Positions 42,911-52,558 of a stretch of 64,000 bases of DNA are shown in pieces; position 1 is the first letter of the stretch; every line of letters starts with the position of its first letter. Origin of the DNA: Litoreibacter halocynthiae (GTDB lineage: Bacteria > Pseudomonadota > Alphaproteobacteria > Rhodobacterales > Rhodobacteraceae); contig NZ_SOBH01000003.1 of NCBI RefSeq assembly GCF_004365635.1, forward strand, positions 124,001 to 188,000. Direction: 5' to 3'. The notes below the pieces were generated by a model. It was given only the letters and a program-made list of their open reading frames with translations. It was not told where the DNA came from and did no database searches. The position numbers and the translations under genes are program-made.

Positions 42911-43853
42911 AGGGCCATTCCTTTGTCAGCGGTCGGGACAGCAGCATCGAGACCGCTTGTTCCAGTGTCAGTTTCTCTTCTACCACCCCAGCGACCATTT
43001 TGGCGATGGGCATATCCACGCCTTTAGCCTCGGCCAGCTTCACGATGGCGCGGGCGGTGTGGCGGCCTTCGGTGGTGGCCGTCGGGGCAGGGCCTTTTCC
43101 ACCAAGGGACAGGCCGAATTTGAAGTTACGGGATTGCTCGGACGTGCAGGTGAGCGCCAGATCGCCGAAACCCGCGAGGCCCGCAAGTGTTTCAGGCTTG
43201 GCCCCCATGGCAACGGCCATACGCAGCATTTCGGCCATGCCGCGTGTCATCAGCGCGGCGCGCGCGCTTTCGCCAAGGCCCGCGCCGATGCAGATGCCGC
43301 AGGCAATAGCGATGACGTTTTTCAACGCGCCGCCAAGTTCCGCGCCGATGGGGTCGTGGGACAGGTAAAGGCGCAGGGTGTCGGTCGAGAGGGCTTCTTG
43401 CAACTCCTCGCCCAAGTCGCTTTCTGTGGCGATAACCAGCGCGGTGGGCAGGCCGCGGGCGATGTCGGCGGCGAAGCTGGGGCCGGTGAGGATGGCGGAC
43501 GGCACGTCCAGCAGGTCATTGATGATCGCCGTCGGGCCGCGCCCGGTGGCGAGGTCGACGCCCTTGCTACACGCGATGGCGGCCTTGGGTTTGGGCTTGG
43601 TGTCTTCCAGGTAGCCCGACATGGCTTGCATGGGGACAGCGAGCAGCAGCAGGTCGTCTTGGGTGACGTTCAGCTCGGAAGTAAGCGTGATGCTGTCAGG
43701 GATCGGCACACCTTTGAGGCGCGGGTTGTCGCGACTGGTCTGGAAGGTGTCGATGTTACGGCCCACGAGCGTGACCTCGCGGCCTGCCATGTCCAAGGCG
43801 ACAGCTAGCGCGGAGCCGAATGCGCCCGCGCCTGCGACGGTGATTTTGGTCAT
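42882..43853 (-). CDS. gpsA: Glycerol-3-phosphate dehydrogenase [NAD(P)+]
   Basis: GpsA makes glycerol-3-phosphate for phospholipid synthesis. The 323-residue product has NAD-binding GAGAFG (8-13), [29 protein letters not shown] and the catalytic [10 protein letters not shown] region. The ATG at 43853 overlaps tsaD's stop (ATGA). The gene extends 29 bp into the YciI gene. The tsaD-gpsA-YciI-EVE order is common in Rhodobacterales. Confidence 0.95.
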   Translation of the reverse strand: MTKITVAGAGAFGSALAVALDMAGREVTLVGRNIDTFQTSRDNPRLKGVPIPDSITLTSELNVTQDDLLLLAVPMQAMSGYLEDTKPKPKAAIACSKGVDLATGRGPTAIINDLLDVPSAILTGPSFAADIARGLPTALVIATESDLGEELQEALSTDTLRLYLSHDPIGAELGGALKNVIAIACGICIGAGLGESARAALMTRGMAEMLRMAVAMGAKPETLAGLAGFGDLALTCTSEQSRNFKFGLSLGGKGPAPTATTEGRHTARAIVKLAEAKGVDMPIAKMVAGVVEEKLTLEQAVSMLLSRPLTKEWPYAYRADLHR

Positions 43854-44947
43854 GCTTTCGCTCCTTTTTTGCCGGAGCCCAGCATGGCGGGGGCTGCGGC
43901 GTCCAGCGGCCAGCGAGGCCGCGCGGTGAGTGTCAGGTCGTCGATCAGGCCAAGGCGGAAGCGTTCCAACCCCGCCCACGCGATCATCGCGGCGTTGTCA
44001 GTGCAAAGCTTTAGCGGTGGGGCAGTGAAGCGGACGCTATGCTGGTCGGCCAAGCCGGACAGGCTGGCGCGTATGGTCTGGTTCGCGGCGACGCCACCGG
44101 CGACGGCGATGGCGGGGGCCTTTGGTTCGAGTTCTAGATACTGGAGCAAGGCGCGACGGGTCTTCTCGGTCAGAACGTCCGTCACGGCGGCTTGGAAGCT
44201 GGCGGACAGGTTGGCCTGATCTTGCGGGTGCAGGCCGCCTTGCTCCGCGACCAGCGCATCGCGGGCGCGCAGTGCAGCGGTTTTGAGGCCGGAAAAGGAC
44301 ATATCACAGCCCTCGCGGTCCAGCAGAGGGCGGGGGAGCTTGTGGGATTTGGGGTCACCGGTTTTTGCGGCCTGCTCGATGGAGGGGCCACCGGGTTGTG
44401 GGAGGCCGATGAGTTTGGCGATCTTGTCGAAGGCTTCGCCGGGGGCATCGTCGATGGTGCCGCCGAGGCGTTGGAACTTGGTGGCAGAGTGCGCGATCAG
44501 GAACTGACAATGCCCGCCGGAGACAAGAAGCATCAGATAGGGAAACTCCAACTGATCTGTCAGTCGCGGAGTCAGGGCGTGGCCAGCGAGGTGGTTCACC
44601 CCGATCAGCGGCTTGCCCGATCCAGCGGCCAGCCCCTTGGCGCACATCACGCCGGACATGACGCCGCCAATCAGGCCGGGGCCGGCGGTAACGGCGATGG
44701 CGTCCATATCCGCGAGGGTCAAGCCGGAGGTCGTCAAAGCCGCCTCAACCATGACATCTAGCTTCTCCGCATGGGCGCGGGCGGCGATTTCAGGGACGAC
44801 GCCGCCGAAATCGGCGTGCAGGTCGGTCTGGCCGAAGACCTCGTTCGACAGGATTTCAGGCGGCTGGCCATCGACATGGCGCACCACGGCGGCGGCGGTG
44901 TCGTCGCAGCTGCTTTCGATGCCAAGGATGGTGAGGGTTTGCGCCAA
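43850..44947 (-). CDS. tsaD: tRNA N6-adenosine threonylcarbamoyltransferase TsaD
   Basis: TsaD transfers threonylcarbamoyl to A37 of tRNA. The 365-residue protein opens with [11 protein letters not shown] and has the metal-binding HLAGH and the actin-like VSGGHCQFL and GGVAANQ motifs. It works with the TsaE encoded at 26674-27204. It starts 48 bp from the divergent hemD gene, so one small region holds both promoters. Confidence 0.96.
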   Translation of the reverse strand: MAQTLTILGIESSCDDTAAAVVRHVDGQPPEILSNEVFGQTDLHADFGGVVPEIAARAHAEKLDVMVEAALTTSGLTLADMDAIAVTAGPGLIGGVMSGVMCAKGLAAGSGKPLIGVNHLAGHALTPRLTDQLEFPYLMLLVSGGHCQFLIAHSATKFQRLGGTIDDAPGEAFDKIAKLIGLPQPGGPSIEQAAKTGDPKSHKLPRPLLDREGCDMSFSGLKTAALRARDALVAEQGGLHPQDQANLSASFQAAVTDVLTEKTRRALLQYLELEPKAPAIAVAGGVAANQTIRASLSGLADQHSVRFTAPPLKLCTDNAAMIAWAGLERFRLGLIDDLTLTARPRWPLDAAAPAMLGSGKKGAKA

Positions 44948-44995
44948 GGGTCGGGCCTGTTGTGCGGGGCTTTTGCAACGGGTAACACCTTTGCC

Positions 44996-45667
44996 ATGAC
45001 ACAGACAATCCCAGCCACCGTCTTACTGACCCGCCCCAAAGCCGCGGGGGAGCGTTTTGCCGCTGAACTGGCAGTACCTGTGATCTTGTCACCGCTGATG
45101 GAGACGGTGTTTTTGGACCCCGAACCATTGGACACGCCACCAGATGCGATGGTGTTCACCTCGGAAAACGGGGTGCGCGGGTTTGTGCGTGGCTCGGCAT
45201 GGCGCGGATTGGCGTTTTGCGTGGGGGAGCGCACTGCGCAAGAGGCTCGTGATGCGGGATTCGAGGCGGAAAGCGCCGACGGGGACCTGCGCGACCTGAA
45301 TGCTTTACTGTCCGACCGTGCCGAAGGGTTGCGGCTGGTTCACTCTCGCGGGCGGCACGTCGCGGGGGATCTGATCCTGCCGTCGATACCTTTAGTGACC
45401 TATGAGCAACGACCTTTGTCGCTTACCGAAGACGCGCGAAGGGCGTTGGGCACTGACGGCAAGCTGATTGTCCCGCTGTTTTCCCCGCGAAGTGCCGCAT
45501 TGTTTGCGAAACAGTTGAACGGCACTGAAAAGGCGGCGCTGGACGTGATTGTTATCAGCCAAGCCGCTGCTGAAGTTGCCGAAGGCGCGGGGTTGCAGGT
45601 GTCCTGTGTGGCGGATGCGCCCGATGGCGTGGCGATGTTACACGCCATTGAAGCCCGTCGGAGCTAG
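44996..45667 (+). CDS. hemD: Uroporphyrinogen-III synthase HemD
   Basis: HemD cyclises hydroxymethylbilane to uroporphyrinogen III for heme, siroheme and related tetrapyrroles. The 223 residues have low family conservation, but [23 protein letters not shown] and [13 protein letters not shown] fit. ATG 44996 leads the hemD-mic60-hemY run; hemC is not in the window. Start codons earlier in frame lie inside the divergent tsaD gene. Confidence 0.88.
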   Translation: MTQTIPATVLLTRPKAAGERFAAELAVPVILSPLMETVFLDPEPLDTPPDAMVFTSENGVRGFVRGSAWRGLAFCVGERTAQEARDAGFEAESADGDLRDLNALLSDRAEGLRLVHSRGRHVAGDLILPSIPLVTYEQRPLSLTEDARRALGTDGKLIVPLFSPRSAALFAKQLNGTEKAALDVIVISQAAAEVAEGAGLQVSCVADAPDGVAMLHAIEARRS

Positions 45668-45767
45668 GTGTTCTGCTTGAGAGCGGGTAAGTTGTTGGTT
45701 TAAGGTCGGGTGTGGCGGTGTCCCAGAGAGTCGCCGCGCGCGATTGAAGTGAAAAGGAATACGCGCC

Positions 45768-47042
45768 TTGGCCCGAAAGAAAAACACTCCGCCCAAGACA
45801 GACGCGACCGACAGCAAAGCGTCGTCGTCAAAAGCCGGTGCTATTTCCGGCGTGGTGAAAGATGCGGAGTTCGACGAGCTGGACGCCGCGATGGCCGATA
45901 CCAAGGTTGAAGGTGTGCGTCTGGACGAGGACGCTGCGACGGATACCCCAGACGACAAAACGCCAGACCAGTTGCCAGCGGTGGAAACCCACCGCGAGGT
46001 CGTGGTTGACGGTGAAGTCGTCGACGAGGGTGCCGCCAAGGATGGCGAAAGTGCCAAGCCCGTGGACGAGCCCGAAGCCGACAGTCCTTCGGAAGACCCT
46101 GTTCCGGCACCCGTGTCGGCACCGGTCACTGTGGTCGAAAAACGGGGCGGCTTCTGGTCGGCCCTGCTTGGTGGCGCGCTGGCTGCGTTGATCGGTTTTG
46201 GCGGCGCGATCTATTTCAAAGCGGCTGAATGGCCGGTTTTCGGGGGCGGTGGCGATAGCGGGCTGGAAGCGATGATCGCCCAGCAATCCGAAACCGTTTC
46301 CACATTGCAAGCCGCGTTGGACACCGCACAGGCCGGCGATGCGGAAGCCCGCGCAGCCTTGAGCGCCCGCATCGACGAATTGCCGACAACTGCGCCAGTG
46401 GCCCCGCTACCGGCAGACGTACAGGCCAAACTGGATGCGCAGCGCGCCGAGATGGAGACGCTGGAAGCGAGCCTTGCGAAGATGCGGGAACTGACTCAAG
46501 GCCAGATCGCGGCCGCGCAAGCCCAGCAGGAAAACGCGGCACAGGCCGAAGCCCGCGCCAAAGCACGCGGGGCATTGAACGCCTTGCGGACGGCTTTGAC
46601 CACAGGAGCGCCCTATGCCCCGATCGTGCCGGAAATTGCCGCAGCCACAGATGTGCCGGAGGTTTTGGCCGCCAATGCCGAGACCGGTGTTCCCACCGCC
46701 AAGGCGCTGGAAGACCGGTTCGCCGTAGGTGCCCGTGCGGCGTTATCCGCATCGCTGAAAGCGACGGCAGGTGATACGCCGACAGAACGGTTGACGTTTT
46801 TCCTGAAGGACCAGCTTGGCGCACGCTCGTTGACACCACGCGAAGGGGATGACCCTGATGCCGTGCTGTCGCGTGCTGAAGCCGCCACCAAGGCGGGGGA
46901 TCTGGACGCCGCTTTGGCAACCATTGACGCCTTGCCGGACGCGGGCAAAGCCGAACTTCAAGACTGGGCAAGCGCCGCCGTAACGCGCCGCGATGCCCTT
47001 GCCGCTTTCGACAGCCTCTCAGACGCGCTGAACGCGAATTAG
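45768..47042 (+). CDS. Mitofilin/Mic60-like inner-membrane protein
   Basis: This 424-residue protein is the alphaproteobacterial homologue of mitochondrial Mic60, found with heme genes in many members of the group and linked to shaping intracytoplasmic membranes. The acidic Pro-rich region (1-122) precedes one membrane helix (about 125-150), a Gly-rich spacer, a coiled coil (about 165-265) and a C-terminal mitofilin domain with GDDPDAVLSRAEAATKAGD. The start is TTG at 45768. It is followed by hemY after 9 bp. Confidence 0.88.
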   Translation: MARKKNTPPKTDATDSKASSSKAGAISGVVKDAEFDELDAAMADTKVEGVRLDEDAATDTPDDKTPDQLPAVETHREVVVDGEVVDEGAAKDGESAKPVDEPEADSPSEDPVPAPVSAPVTVVEKRGGFWSALLGGALAALIGFGGAIYFKAAEWPVFGGGGDSGLEAMIAQQSETVSTLQAALDTAQAGDAEARAALSARIDELPTTAPVAPLPADVQAKLDAQRAEMETLEASLAKMRELTQGQIAAAQAQQENAAQAEARAKARGALNALRTALTTGAPYAPIVPEIAAATDVPEVLAANAETGVPTAKALEDRFAVGARAALSASLKATAGDTPTERLTFFLKDQLGARSLTPREGDDPDAVLSRAEAATKAGDLDAALATIDALPDAGKAELQDWASAAVTRRDALAAFDSLSDALNAN

Positions 47043-47051
47043 GATAGTTAT

Positions 47052-48548
47052 ATGCTTTGGTCTCTCGTGAAAATTCTGGTGTTTGTGGGCGTCATTGTGG
47101 CGATCACTCTGGGCTTGGGCATGTTGCTGGAAACCAGCGGCGGGGTCCGCGTGTCGGTGGCGAATACCGAATTTACCCTAAGCCCGCTGATGGCGATCTT
47201 GGGTCTTGTGGCCCTGCTGGCAGGGTTCTGGGTGTTGCTGAAAGTCCTTGGGCTTTTGAACGCGACCTTCCATTTCCTCAATGGCGACGAGACGGCGATC
47301 AGCCGCTACTTCACCCGCAACCGCGAGCGGAAAGGCTTTGAGGCATTGGCCGATGGCCTGATGGCACTGGCGTCGGGCGAAGGCCGCACCGCGATGGCGA
47401 AAGCGGCGAAGGCCGAGAAATATCTGGCCCGCCCGGAATTGACCAACCTGCTGACCGCGCAAGCGGCTGAATCTGCGGGCGACACCAAGAAGGCGCAAGA
47501 GGTTTACAAGCGGCTGCTGACAGACGAGCGGACCCGTTTTGTGGGTGTGCGCGGTATCATGAAGCAGAAGCTGGCCGAAGGGGATACGGACACAGCACTT
47601 AAACTGGCCGAGAAGGCGTTTGCCCTGAAGCCGAAGCATGAAGAAACTCAGAATGTGTTGCTTGGTTTGCAAGCCAAGACCGAAGACTGGTCCGGCGCGC
47701 GCAAGACGTTGAACGCCAAGCTCAAGCACGGAAGCTTGCCGCGCGATGTGCATCGCCGCCGCGATGCGGTTCTGGCGCTGTCCGAGGCGAAAGACATTCT
47801 GGCCGAAGGGTCCAGCATTGAAGCGCGGGAAACCGCGATCGAGGCCAACCGACTGTCCCCCGATTTGATCCCTGCGGCGGTACTTGCTGCGCGCGGCTAT
47901 ATCGAACAGGGCAAACCCAAATATGCCACCCGAGTCATCAAGAAATCTTGGGCCGCACAGCCACATCCGGATTTGGCCGCGGTCTTTGCCGAGATCGTGC
48001 CGGACGAGACGCCTGAGGCACGCATAAAGCGCTTCACCGCGCTGACACGGGCGCAGCCTGACCACCCCGAAACCAAGATGCTTCTGGCCGAGTTGAACAT
48101 CGCAGCCGAGAACTTCCCCGAAGCGCGCCGCGCCGTCGGTGATCTGGCTGAGACCGCTGCGACCGCGCGCTCGCTGACCATTATGGCGGCGATCGAGCGT
48201 GGCGAAGGCTCTGACGATGCGGTTGTTCGAGGTTGGTTGACCCGTGCGCTTTCCGCCCCGCGTGGCCCGCAATGGGTCTGCCAGAATTGCCAGACCGTGC
48301 ATCCTGCATGGGCGCCGACCTGTTCCAGCTGTGGCAGCCTTGATACGCTAAGCTGGGCCGAAGTACCGGAGACATCAGTGTCGATGCCTGCGGGAACCGC
48401 GATGTTACCGCTGATTGTCGGGGCCTTGCAGGACAAGTCCGACGCTGTGGAGGCTGAGGATGCCGAAATCGTGCCGGATCACGAGGTCATCGTGGTGAAA
48501 CTCGACGACGAGCCCGCCAAGGACGAAGACGCCGCGAAAGCAAATTAG
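47052..48548 (+). CDS. hemY: HemY family TPR membrane protein with C-terminal zinc ribbon
   Basis: HemY is a membrane protein found with heme genes but not the protoporphyrinogen oxidase of the same name. The 498 residues have two membrane helices (about 5-25 and 43-66), several TPR-like helical repeats (about 95-390) and a rubredoxin-like zinc ribbon CQNC-x10-CSSC (410-427). An acidic tail follows. The overall plan, helix then TPRs then metal ribbon, is like LapB/YciM. It follows the Mic60 gene by 9 bp; tRNA-Thr comes after. Confidence 0.88.
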   Translation: MLWSLVKILVFVGVIVAITLGLGMLLETSGGVRVSVANTEFTLSPLMAILGLVALLAGFWVLLKVLGLLNATFHFLNGDETAISRYFTRNRERKGFEALADGLMALASGEGRTAMAKAAKAEKYLARPELTNLLTAQAAESAGDTKKAQEVYKRLLTDERTRFVGVRGIMKQKLAEGDTDTALKLAEKAFALKPKHEETQNVLLGLQAKTEDWSGARKTLNAKLKHGSLPRDVHRRRDAVLALSEAKDILAEGSSIEARETAIEANRLSPDLIPAAVLAARGYIEQGKPKYATRVIKKSWAAQPHPDLAAVFAEIVPDETPEARIKRFTALTRAQPDHPETKMLLAELNIAAENFPEARRAVGDLAETAATARSLTIMAAIERGEGSDDAVVRGWLTRALSAPRGPQWVCQNCQTVHPAWAPTCSSCGSLDTLSWAEVPETSVSMPAGTAMLPLIVGALQDKSDAVEAEDAEIVPDHEVIVVKLDDEPAKDEDAAKAN

Positions 48549-48590
48549 GACTTTCCCCATCGCGCACAGGGTGCTAATTCCCGCGCCGAA

Positions 48591-48666
48591 GCCCCAATAG
48601 CTCAGCTGGTAGAGCAGGTCCTTCGTAAGGACAAGGTCGGCGGTTCGAGTCCGTCTTGGGGCACCA
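48591..48666 (+). tRNA. tRNA-Thr (anticodon CGT)
   Basis: Acceptor GCCCCAA (48591-48597) pairs with TTGGGGC (48656-48662), and CCA is encoded (48664-48666). The anticodon loop TTCGTAA gives anticodon CGT, which reads ACG (Thr). The TTCGAGT T-loop is standard. It lies 42 bp after hemY. Confidence 0.97.
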
Positions 48667-48699
48667 TTTCCCTGCTATGAATTCCCGAACGTCCGGCGC

Positions 48700-49665
48700 T
48701 TAGGTCGGGCTGTTTTCCGGGAAGAAGCAGGCCGCTGAATGGGCGTCGCCAAACAATGCAGGGCGCGTTGCACGACATTTTTCCTGCACCTTCCAGCATC
48801 GCGGCGCGAAGGGACACCCGTCCGGAATAGCCAATGGCGAAGGCAGCTCCCCGTCCAGCTTGATCCGTTCCTTTTTCGCCCGTGGATCGGCTTGCGGCGT
48901 CGCAGAAAGAAGCGCCTTGGTGTAGGGGTGAAACGGCGTTGCAAACACGGTATCACGGCTGCCTTTTTCGACGGCGCGGCCCAGATACATGACGATCACC
49001 TCGTCGGCGACGTGCTTCACTACGCTCAGATCGTGAGAGATAAACAGATAGGCCAGTTGCAGCCGCTCTTGCAGGTCCACCAACAGGTTCAGGACCGAGC
49101 TTTGGATGGACAGGTCCAGCGCGGAGACAGGCTCGTCCAGTACCAACACTTTCGGGTCCAGCATCAGAGCGCGGGCAATCGCGATCCGTTGACGTTGGCC
49201 GCCGGAAAACATGTGGGGGTAGCGGTCGAAATGCTCGGGTCTCAGGCCCACCAGCCCCAGCATCTCGCGCGCTTTGGCGGTGCGTTCGGTGTTGCTCATG
49301 TCGGGGCGGTTGATCTTCAGCGGTTCCTCTAGAATGGTGCCGATGCGTTGGCGCGGGTTCAGCGACCCGTAGGGGTCTTGAAACACGATCTGTACCGATT
49401 TACGCAAGGAGGCCCAGTCTTCGGGGACCACGGGTTTGCCGTCCAACGTCAAAGACCCGGCGGTCGGCTCTTCGATCATCGTGACCATACGGGCCAGCGT
49501 GGACTTGCCGCAGCCGCTTTCGCCAACCACGGCAAGCGTTTTGCCCGGGTAGAGCGCGAACTCGACACCGGCCACGGCCTTCAGCGTGCGTGAGGCGCGA
49601 AACAATCCGCTGCTAACTTCATAATGCCGCTCAAGTGCTGTTGCTGTCATCACCGGGTCTGTCAT
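48700..49665 (-). CDS. dppF: Dipeptide ABC transporter ATP-binding protein, DppF/OppF type
   Basis: One of two ATPases of the dipeptide importer, 321 residues. It has Walker A GESGCGKST, the GKPVVPEDWASLRKSVQIVFQDP Q-loop region, FSGGQRQRIAIARAL and the VLVLDEPVSALD Walker B, and ends with the Cys-containing oligopeptide-transporter domain (CPFAPRC). ATG overlaps dppD's stop (ATGA). The substrate is inferred as short peptides from the dpp gene order and the adjacent M24 peptidase. Confidence 0.92.
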   Translation of the reverse strand: MTDPVMTATALERHYEVSSGLFRASRTLKAVAGVEFALYPGKTLAVVGESGCGKSTLARMVTMIEEPTAGSLTLDGKPVVPEDWASLRKSVQIVFQDPYGSLNPRQRIGTILEEPLKINRPDMSNTERTAKAREMLGLVGLRPEHFDRYPHMFSGGQRQRIAIARALMLDPKVLVLDEPVSALDLSIQSSVLNLLVDLQERLQLAYLFISHDLSVVKHVADEVIVMYLGRAVEKGSRDTVFATPFHPYTKALLSATPQADPRAKKERIKLDGELPSPLAIPDGCPFAPRCWKVQEKCRATRPALFGDAHSAACFFPENSPT

Positions 49666-50639
49666 GACGCCGCCCTCTCGTTCGAATTCAATGGGTAGAA
49701 GCACCGTGCGTGGCCCAATTCGATGCTTGACGGGCGCGGGGCTTCGGCCTTGCACTTTGCATTGGCAAACTGGCAGCGCGGTGAAAACAGGCAGCCCGCC
49801 GGACGGTCGAACTGTCCGGGGACCACGCCGGGGATCGTTGGCAGCCGCTTTTCGGTCGCGCGTTCCGGCAAGGCGTCCAACAGCGCGGAGGTATAGGGGT
49901 GATGCGGTGTCTCGAACAGCGGCACCACAGGCTGCTCTTCGATCTTCTGGCCCGCGTATTGCACGCTGACGCGCTCCGCCGTTTCGGCGACCACGCCCAT
50001 GTCGTGGGTGATCAACACCAGACCCATTCCGGTTTCGTCGCGCAGTGATGCGAGAAGGTCCAGAATTTGCGCCTGAATGGTCACGTCGAGGGCTGTCGTC
50101 GGCTCGTCCGCGATCAGCAGCTTGGGTTTGCAGGCGATTGCCATGGCGATCATCACGCGCTGGTTCATGCCGCCGGACATCTGGTGCGGAAAGGCGGACA
50201 GGCGTTTTTCAGGGTCGGGGATGCCGACTTGTTCGAACAACTCAATCGCGCGGGCCTGCCGTTCGCGTCGGCCCATGCCCAGATGCACCCGCAGTGCCTC
50301 GCGGATTTGCCAGCCTACGGTGAAACAGGGGTTGAGCGAGGACATCGGCTCCTGAAAGATCATCGCGAGATCTTTGCCGACGATCTTGCGGCGGGCGCGC
50401 GGGTCCATTGTCAGCAGGTCTTGCCCGTCAAAGGTCAGCTCGTCAGCGGTGACGGTCGCGGTCCATGGCAGCAGGCCCATCACGGCCAGCATGGACACCG
50501 ACTTGCCAGAGCCGCTTTCGCCGACGATGGCGAGAATTTCGCTTTCGTTGACGTCCTGATCGACGCCGTCCACCGCGCGGAACTGGCCGGAGGCGGTGGC
50601 GAAGTCGACGCTAAGGTTTCTGATGTGCAAAAGGGTCAT
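49662..50639 (-). CDS. dppD: Dipeptide ABC transporter ATP-binding protein, DppD type
   Basis: Second ATPase of 325 residues. Walker A is GESGSGKS; the signature is MSGGMNQR, a normal variant; Walker B is [12 protein letters not shown]; the C-terminal domain has CLFSPRC-type cysteines. It pairs with DppF in a heterodimer that powers DppB and DppC. Both ATPases end in the extra oligopeptide-transporter extension. Confidence 0.92.
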   Translation of the reverse strand: MTLLHIRNLSVDFATASGQFRAVDGVDQDVNESEILAIVGESGSGKSVSMLAVMGLLPWTATVTADELTFDGQDLLTMDPRARRKIVGKDLAMIFQEPMSSLNPCFTVGWQIREALRVHLGMGRRERQARAIELFEQVGIPDPEKRLSAFPHQMSGGMNQRVMIAMAIACKPKLLIADEPTTALDVTIQAQILDLLASLRDETGMGLVLITHDMGVVAETAERVSVQYAGQKIEEQPVVPLFETPHHPYTSALLDALPERATEKRLPTIPGVVPGQFDRPAGCLFSPRCQFANAKCKAEAPRPSSIELGHARCFYPLNSNERAAS

Positions 50640-50643
50640 TGGC

Positions 50644-51549
50644 CTAGCTCCGCTTCAGTTTCGGATCAAGCGCGTCGCGCAGCCCGTCACCCATCAGGTT
50701 GATGGCCAGAACGGTCACAAGAATTGCGAGGCCGGGGAAGGTGACGACCCACCACGCGCGCAAGATGAACTCGCGCGCCTCGGCCAGCATGGTGCCCCAT
50801 TCCGGCGTGGGTGGTTGCGCCCCCATTCCCAGAAAGCCGAGGGCGGCGGCGTCCAGAATGGCGGTAGAGAATGACAGCGCCGCTTGCACGATAATCGGTG
50901 CCAGACAGTTGGGCAGCACGGTGATGAACATCAGCCGGAATATCCCCGCCCCTGCGACGCGGGCGGAGACCACGTAGTCTTTCTGCCGCTCTGACAACAC
51001 GCTGGCGCGGGTCAGACGCACGTAATGGGGTTGCAGTACGATGGCGATGGCGATCATCGCGTTGGTCAGCGACGGCCCCAGAATGGCCACCAGCACCAGC
51101 GCCAGCAGCAGGGACGGAAAGGCCAGCACGATATCCATGATGCGCATGATGATGCTGTCGACCCATTTGGGAGCGAAGCCGGCGATCAGCCCGATGATGA
51201 TGCCGCCGGTGGCGGCGATGCTGACGACAACGACCCCGACAAAGAACGAATAGCGCGCGCCGACAATCAGGCGGGACAGCATATCGCGACCCAACGGGTC
51301 GGTGCCGAGGATATGGGTCCATGAGCCGCCGTCCTGCCAGACGGGGGGCTGCAAGGTCGCGGTGCGGTATTGGGCGGTTGCATCATGCGGCGCAATCCAC
51401 GGCCCGAAGAAAGCGAGGAACGCGAAAACCGCGAATATCCATAGGCCGATGACCGCGCCGCGGTTCTCGCGAAAGTAAAACCAGAATTCACGCAGGCGGC
51501 CCGGGCGGTCCTGAACTGTCTCTGCTTCGGCTGAGAGTGCGTCGTCCAT
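50644..51549 (-). CDS. dppC: Dipeptide ABC transporter permease, DppC type
   Basis: A 301-residue permease with about six membrane helices and the HILGTDPLGRDMLSRLIVG family segment near the N-terminus. The EAA-type loop contains RQKDYVVSARVAGAG. ATG 51549 lies 1 bp after the DppB stop. Longer in-frame starts overlap dppB. Confidence 0.93.
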   Translation of the reverse strand: MDDALSAEAETVQDRPGRLREFWFYFRENRGAVIGLWIFAVFAFLAFFGPWIAPHDATAQYRTATLQPPVWQDGGSWTHILGTDPLGRDMLSRLIVGARYSFFVGVVVVSIAATGGIIIGLIAGFAPKWVDSIIMRIMDIVLAFPSLLLALVLVAILGPSLTNAMIAIAIVLQPHYVRLTRASVLSERQKDYVVSARVAGAGIFRLMFITVLPNCLAPIIVQAALSFSTAILDAAALGFLGMGAQPPTPEWGTMLAEAREFILRAWWVVTFPGLAILVTVLAINLMGDGLRDALDPKLKRS

Positions 51550-51550
51550 C

Positions 51551-52558
51551 CTAGCGTTTCCTGATCTTGGGGTTGATGACGCCGTAGAGCATATCAACGG
51601 TAAGGTTTACGATCATCACCATCACGGCAATCAGCAGCAGGCCGCCTTGCACGACGGGATAATCGCGCCGGAAAATACTATCGACCATCCACTTGCCGAT
51701 GCCCGGCCAGCTGAAGATGGTCTCGGTCAGGATCGCGCCCGCCAGCAATGTGCCAACCGACAAACCAATTACGGTGATCACGGGGATCAGCGCGTTGCGC
51801 AGCGCGTGAATGCCGTTGATCCGGCCCGGGGACATACCCTTCGCGCGGGCGGTGCGAATGTAGTCTTCGCCCAAAACTTCCAGCATCGCGGAACGGGTTT
51901 GGCGTGCAATCACTGCCAACGGGATCGTGCCCAGCACGATTGTGGGCAAGATCAGATGGCGCATTGCCGAGGTGAAGGCACCCTTTTGGCCCGAGGCGAG
52001 GCTGTCGATGATCATGAAACCAGTTGGGTCGGGGAAGTAGTAGAGCAGGTCAATGCGCCCTGACACTGGTGTCCACTGCAAGTTGCCCGAGAACACGATG
52101 ATCAGCAGCAAGGCCCACCAGAAGATTGGCATAGAGTAGCCCACAAGGGCGGTCGACATCAGCGCGCGGTCGAAGAACTTACCGCGGTTTACGGCGGCGA
52201 TCACCCCTGCGGGCAAGCCCAGTGCTACGGCAAAGATCATGGCGCAGATGGAAAGTTCCAGCGTTGCGGGGAAGAGCGCGAAGAACTCGTCCCAGACGGG
52301 GCGCTTGGTGACGAAGGAGTTTCCCAGATCGCCTTGCAGAACGCCTGTCAGGTAATCCCAGAACTGCACATAGATAGGGCGGTCGTAGCCGAATTGTTTG
52401 GCCAGTTCGGCGTAGCGTTCGTCTGATATGCCCCGCTCGCCCGCCATGACCTGAATGGGGTCCCCTGGCAGGGCGCGAATGAAGCTGAACGAGATCAGCG
52501 TCACCCCGATGAAGGTGGGAATGAAGGTAAGCAGGCGGCTTAGGGCATAATTCAGCAC
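51551..52558 (-). CDS. dppB: Dipeptide ABC transporter permease, DppB type
   Basis: A 335-residue permease opening with GTG and LLTFIPTFIGVTLISF. It has the DPPB-family GDPIQVMAG and the EAA loop LGEDYIRTARAKGMSPGRI. Its start overlaps the M24 peptidase stop by 7 bp. It pairs with DppC. Confidence 0.93.
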   Translation of the reverse strand: MLNYALSRLLTFIPTFIGVTLISFSFIRALPGDPIQVMAGERGISDERYAELAKQFGYDRPIYVQFWDYLTGVLQGDLGNSFVTKRPVWDEFFALFPATLELSICAMIFAVALGLPAGVIAAVNRGKFFDRALMSTALVGYSMPIFWWALLLIIVFSGNLQWTPVSGRIDLLYYFPDPTGFMIIDSLASGQKGAFTSAMRHLILPTIVLGTIPLAVIARQTRSAMLEVLGEDYIRTARAKGMSPGRINGIHALRNALIPVITVIGLSVGTLLAGAILTETIFSWPGIGKWMVDSIFRRDYPVVQGGLLLIAVMVMIVNLTVDMLYGVINPKIRKR

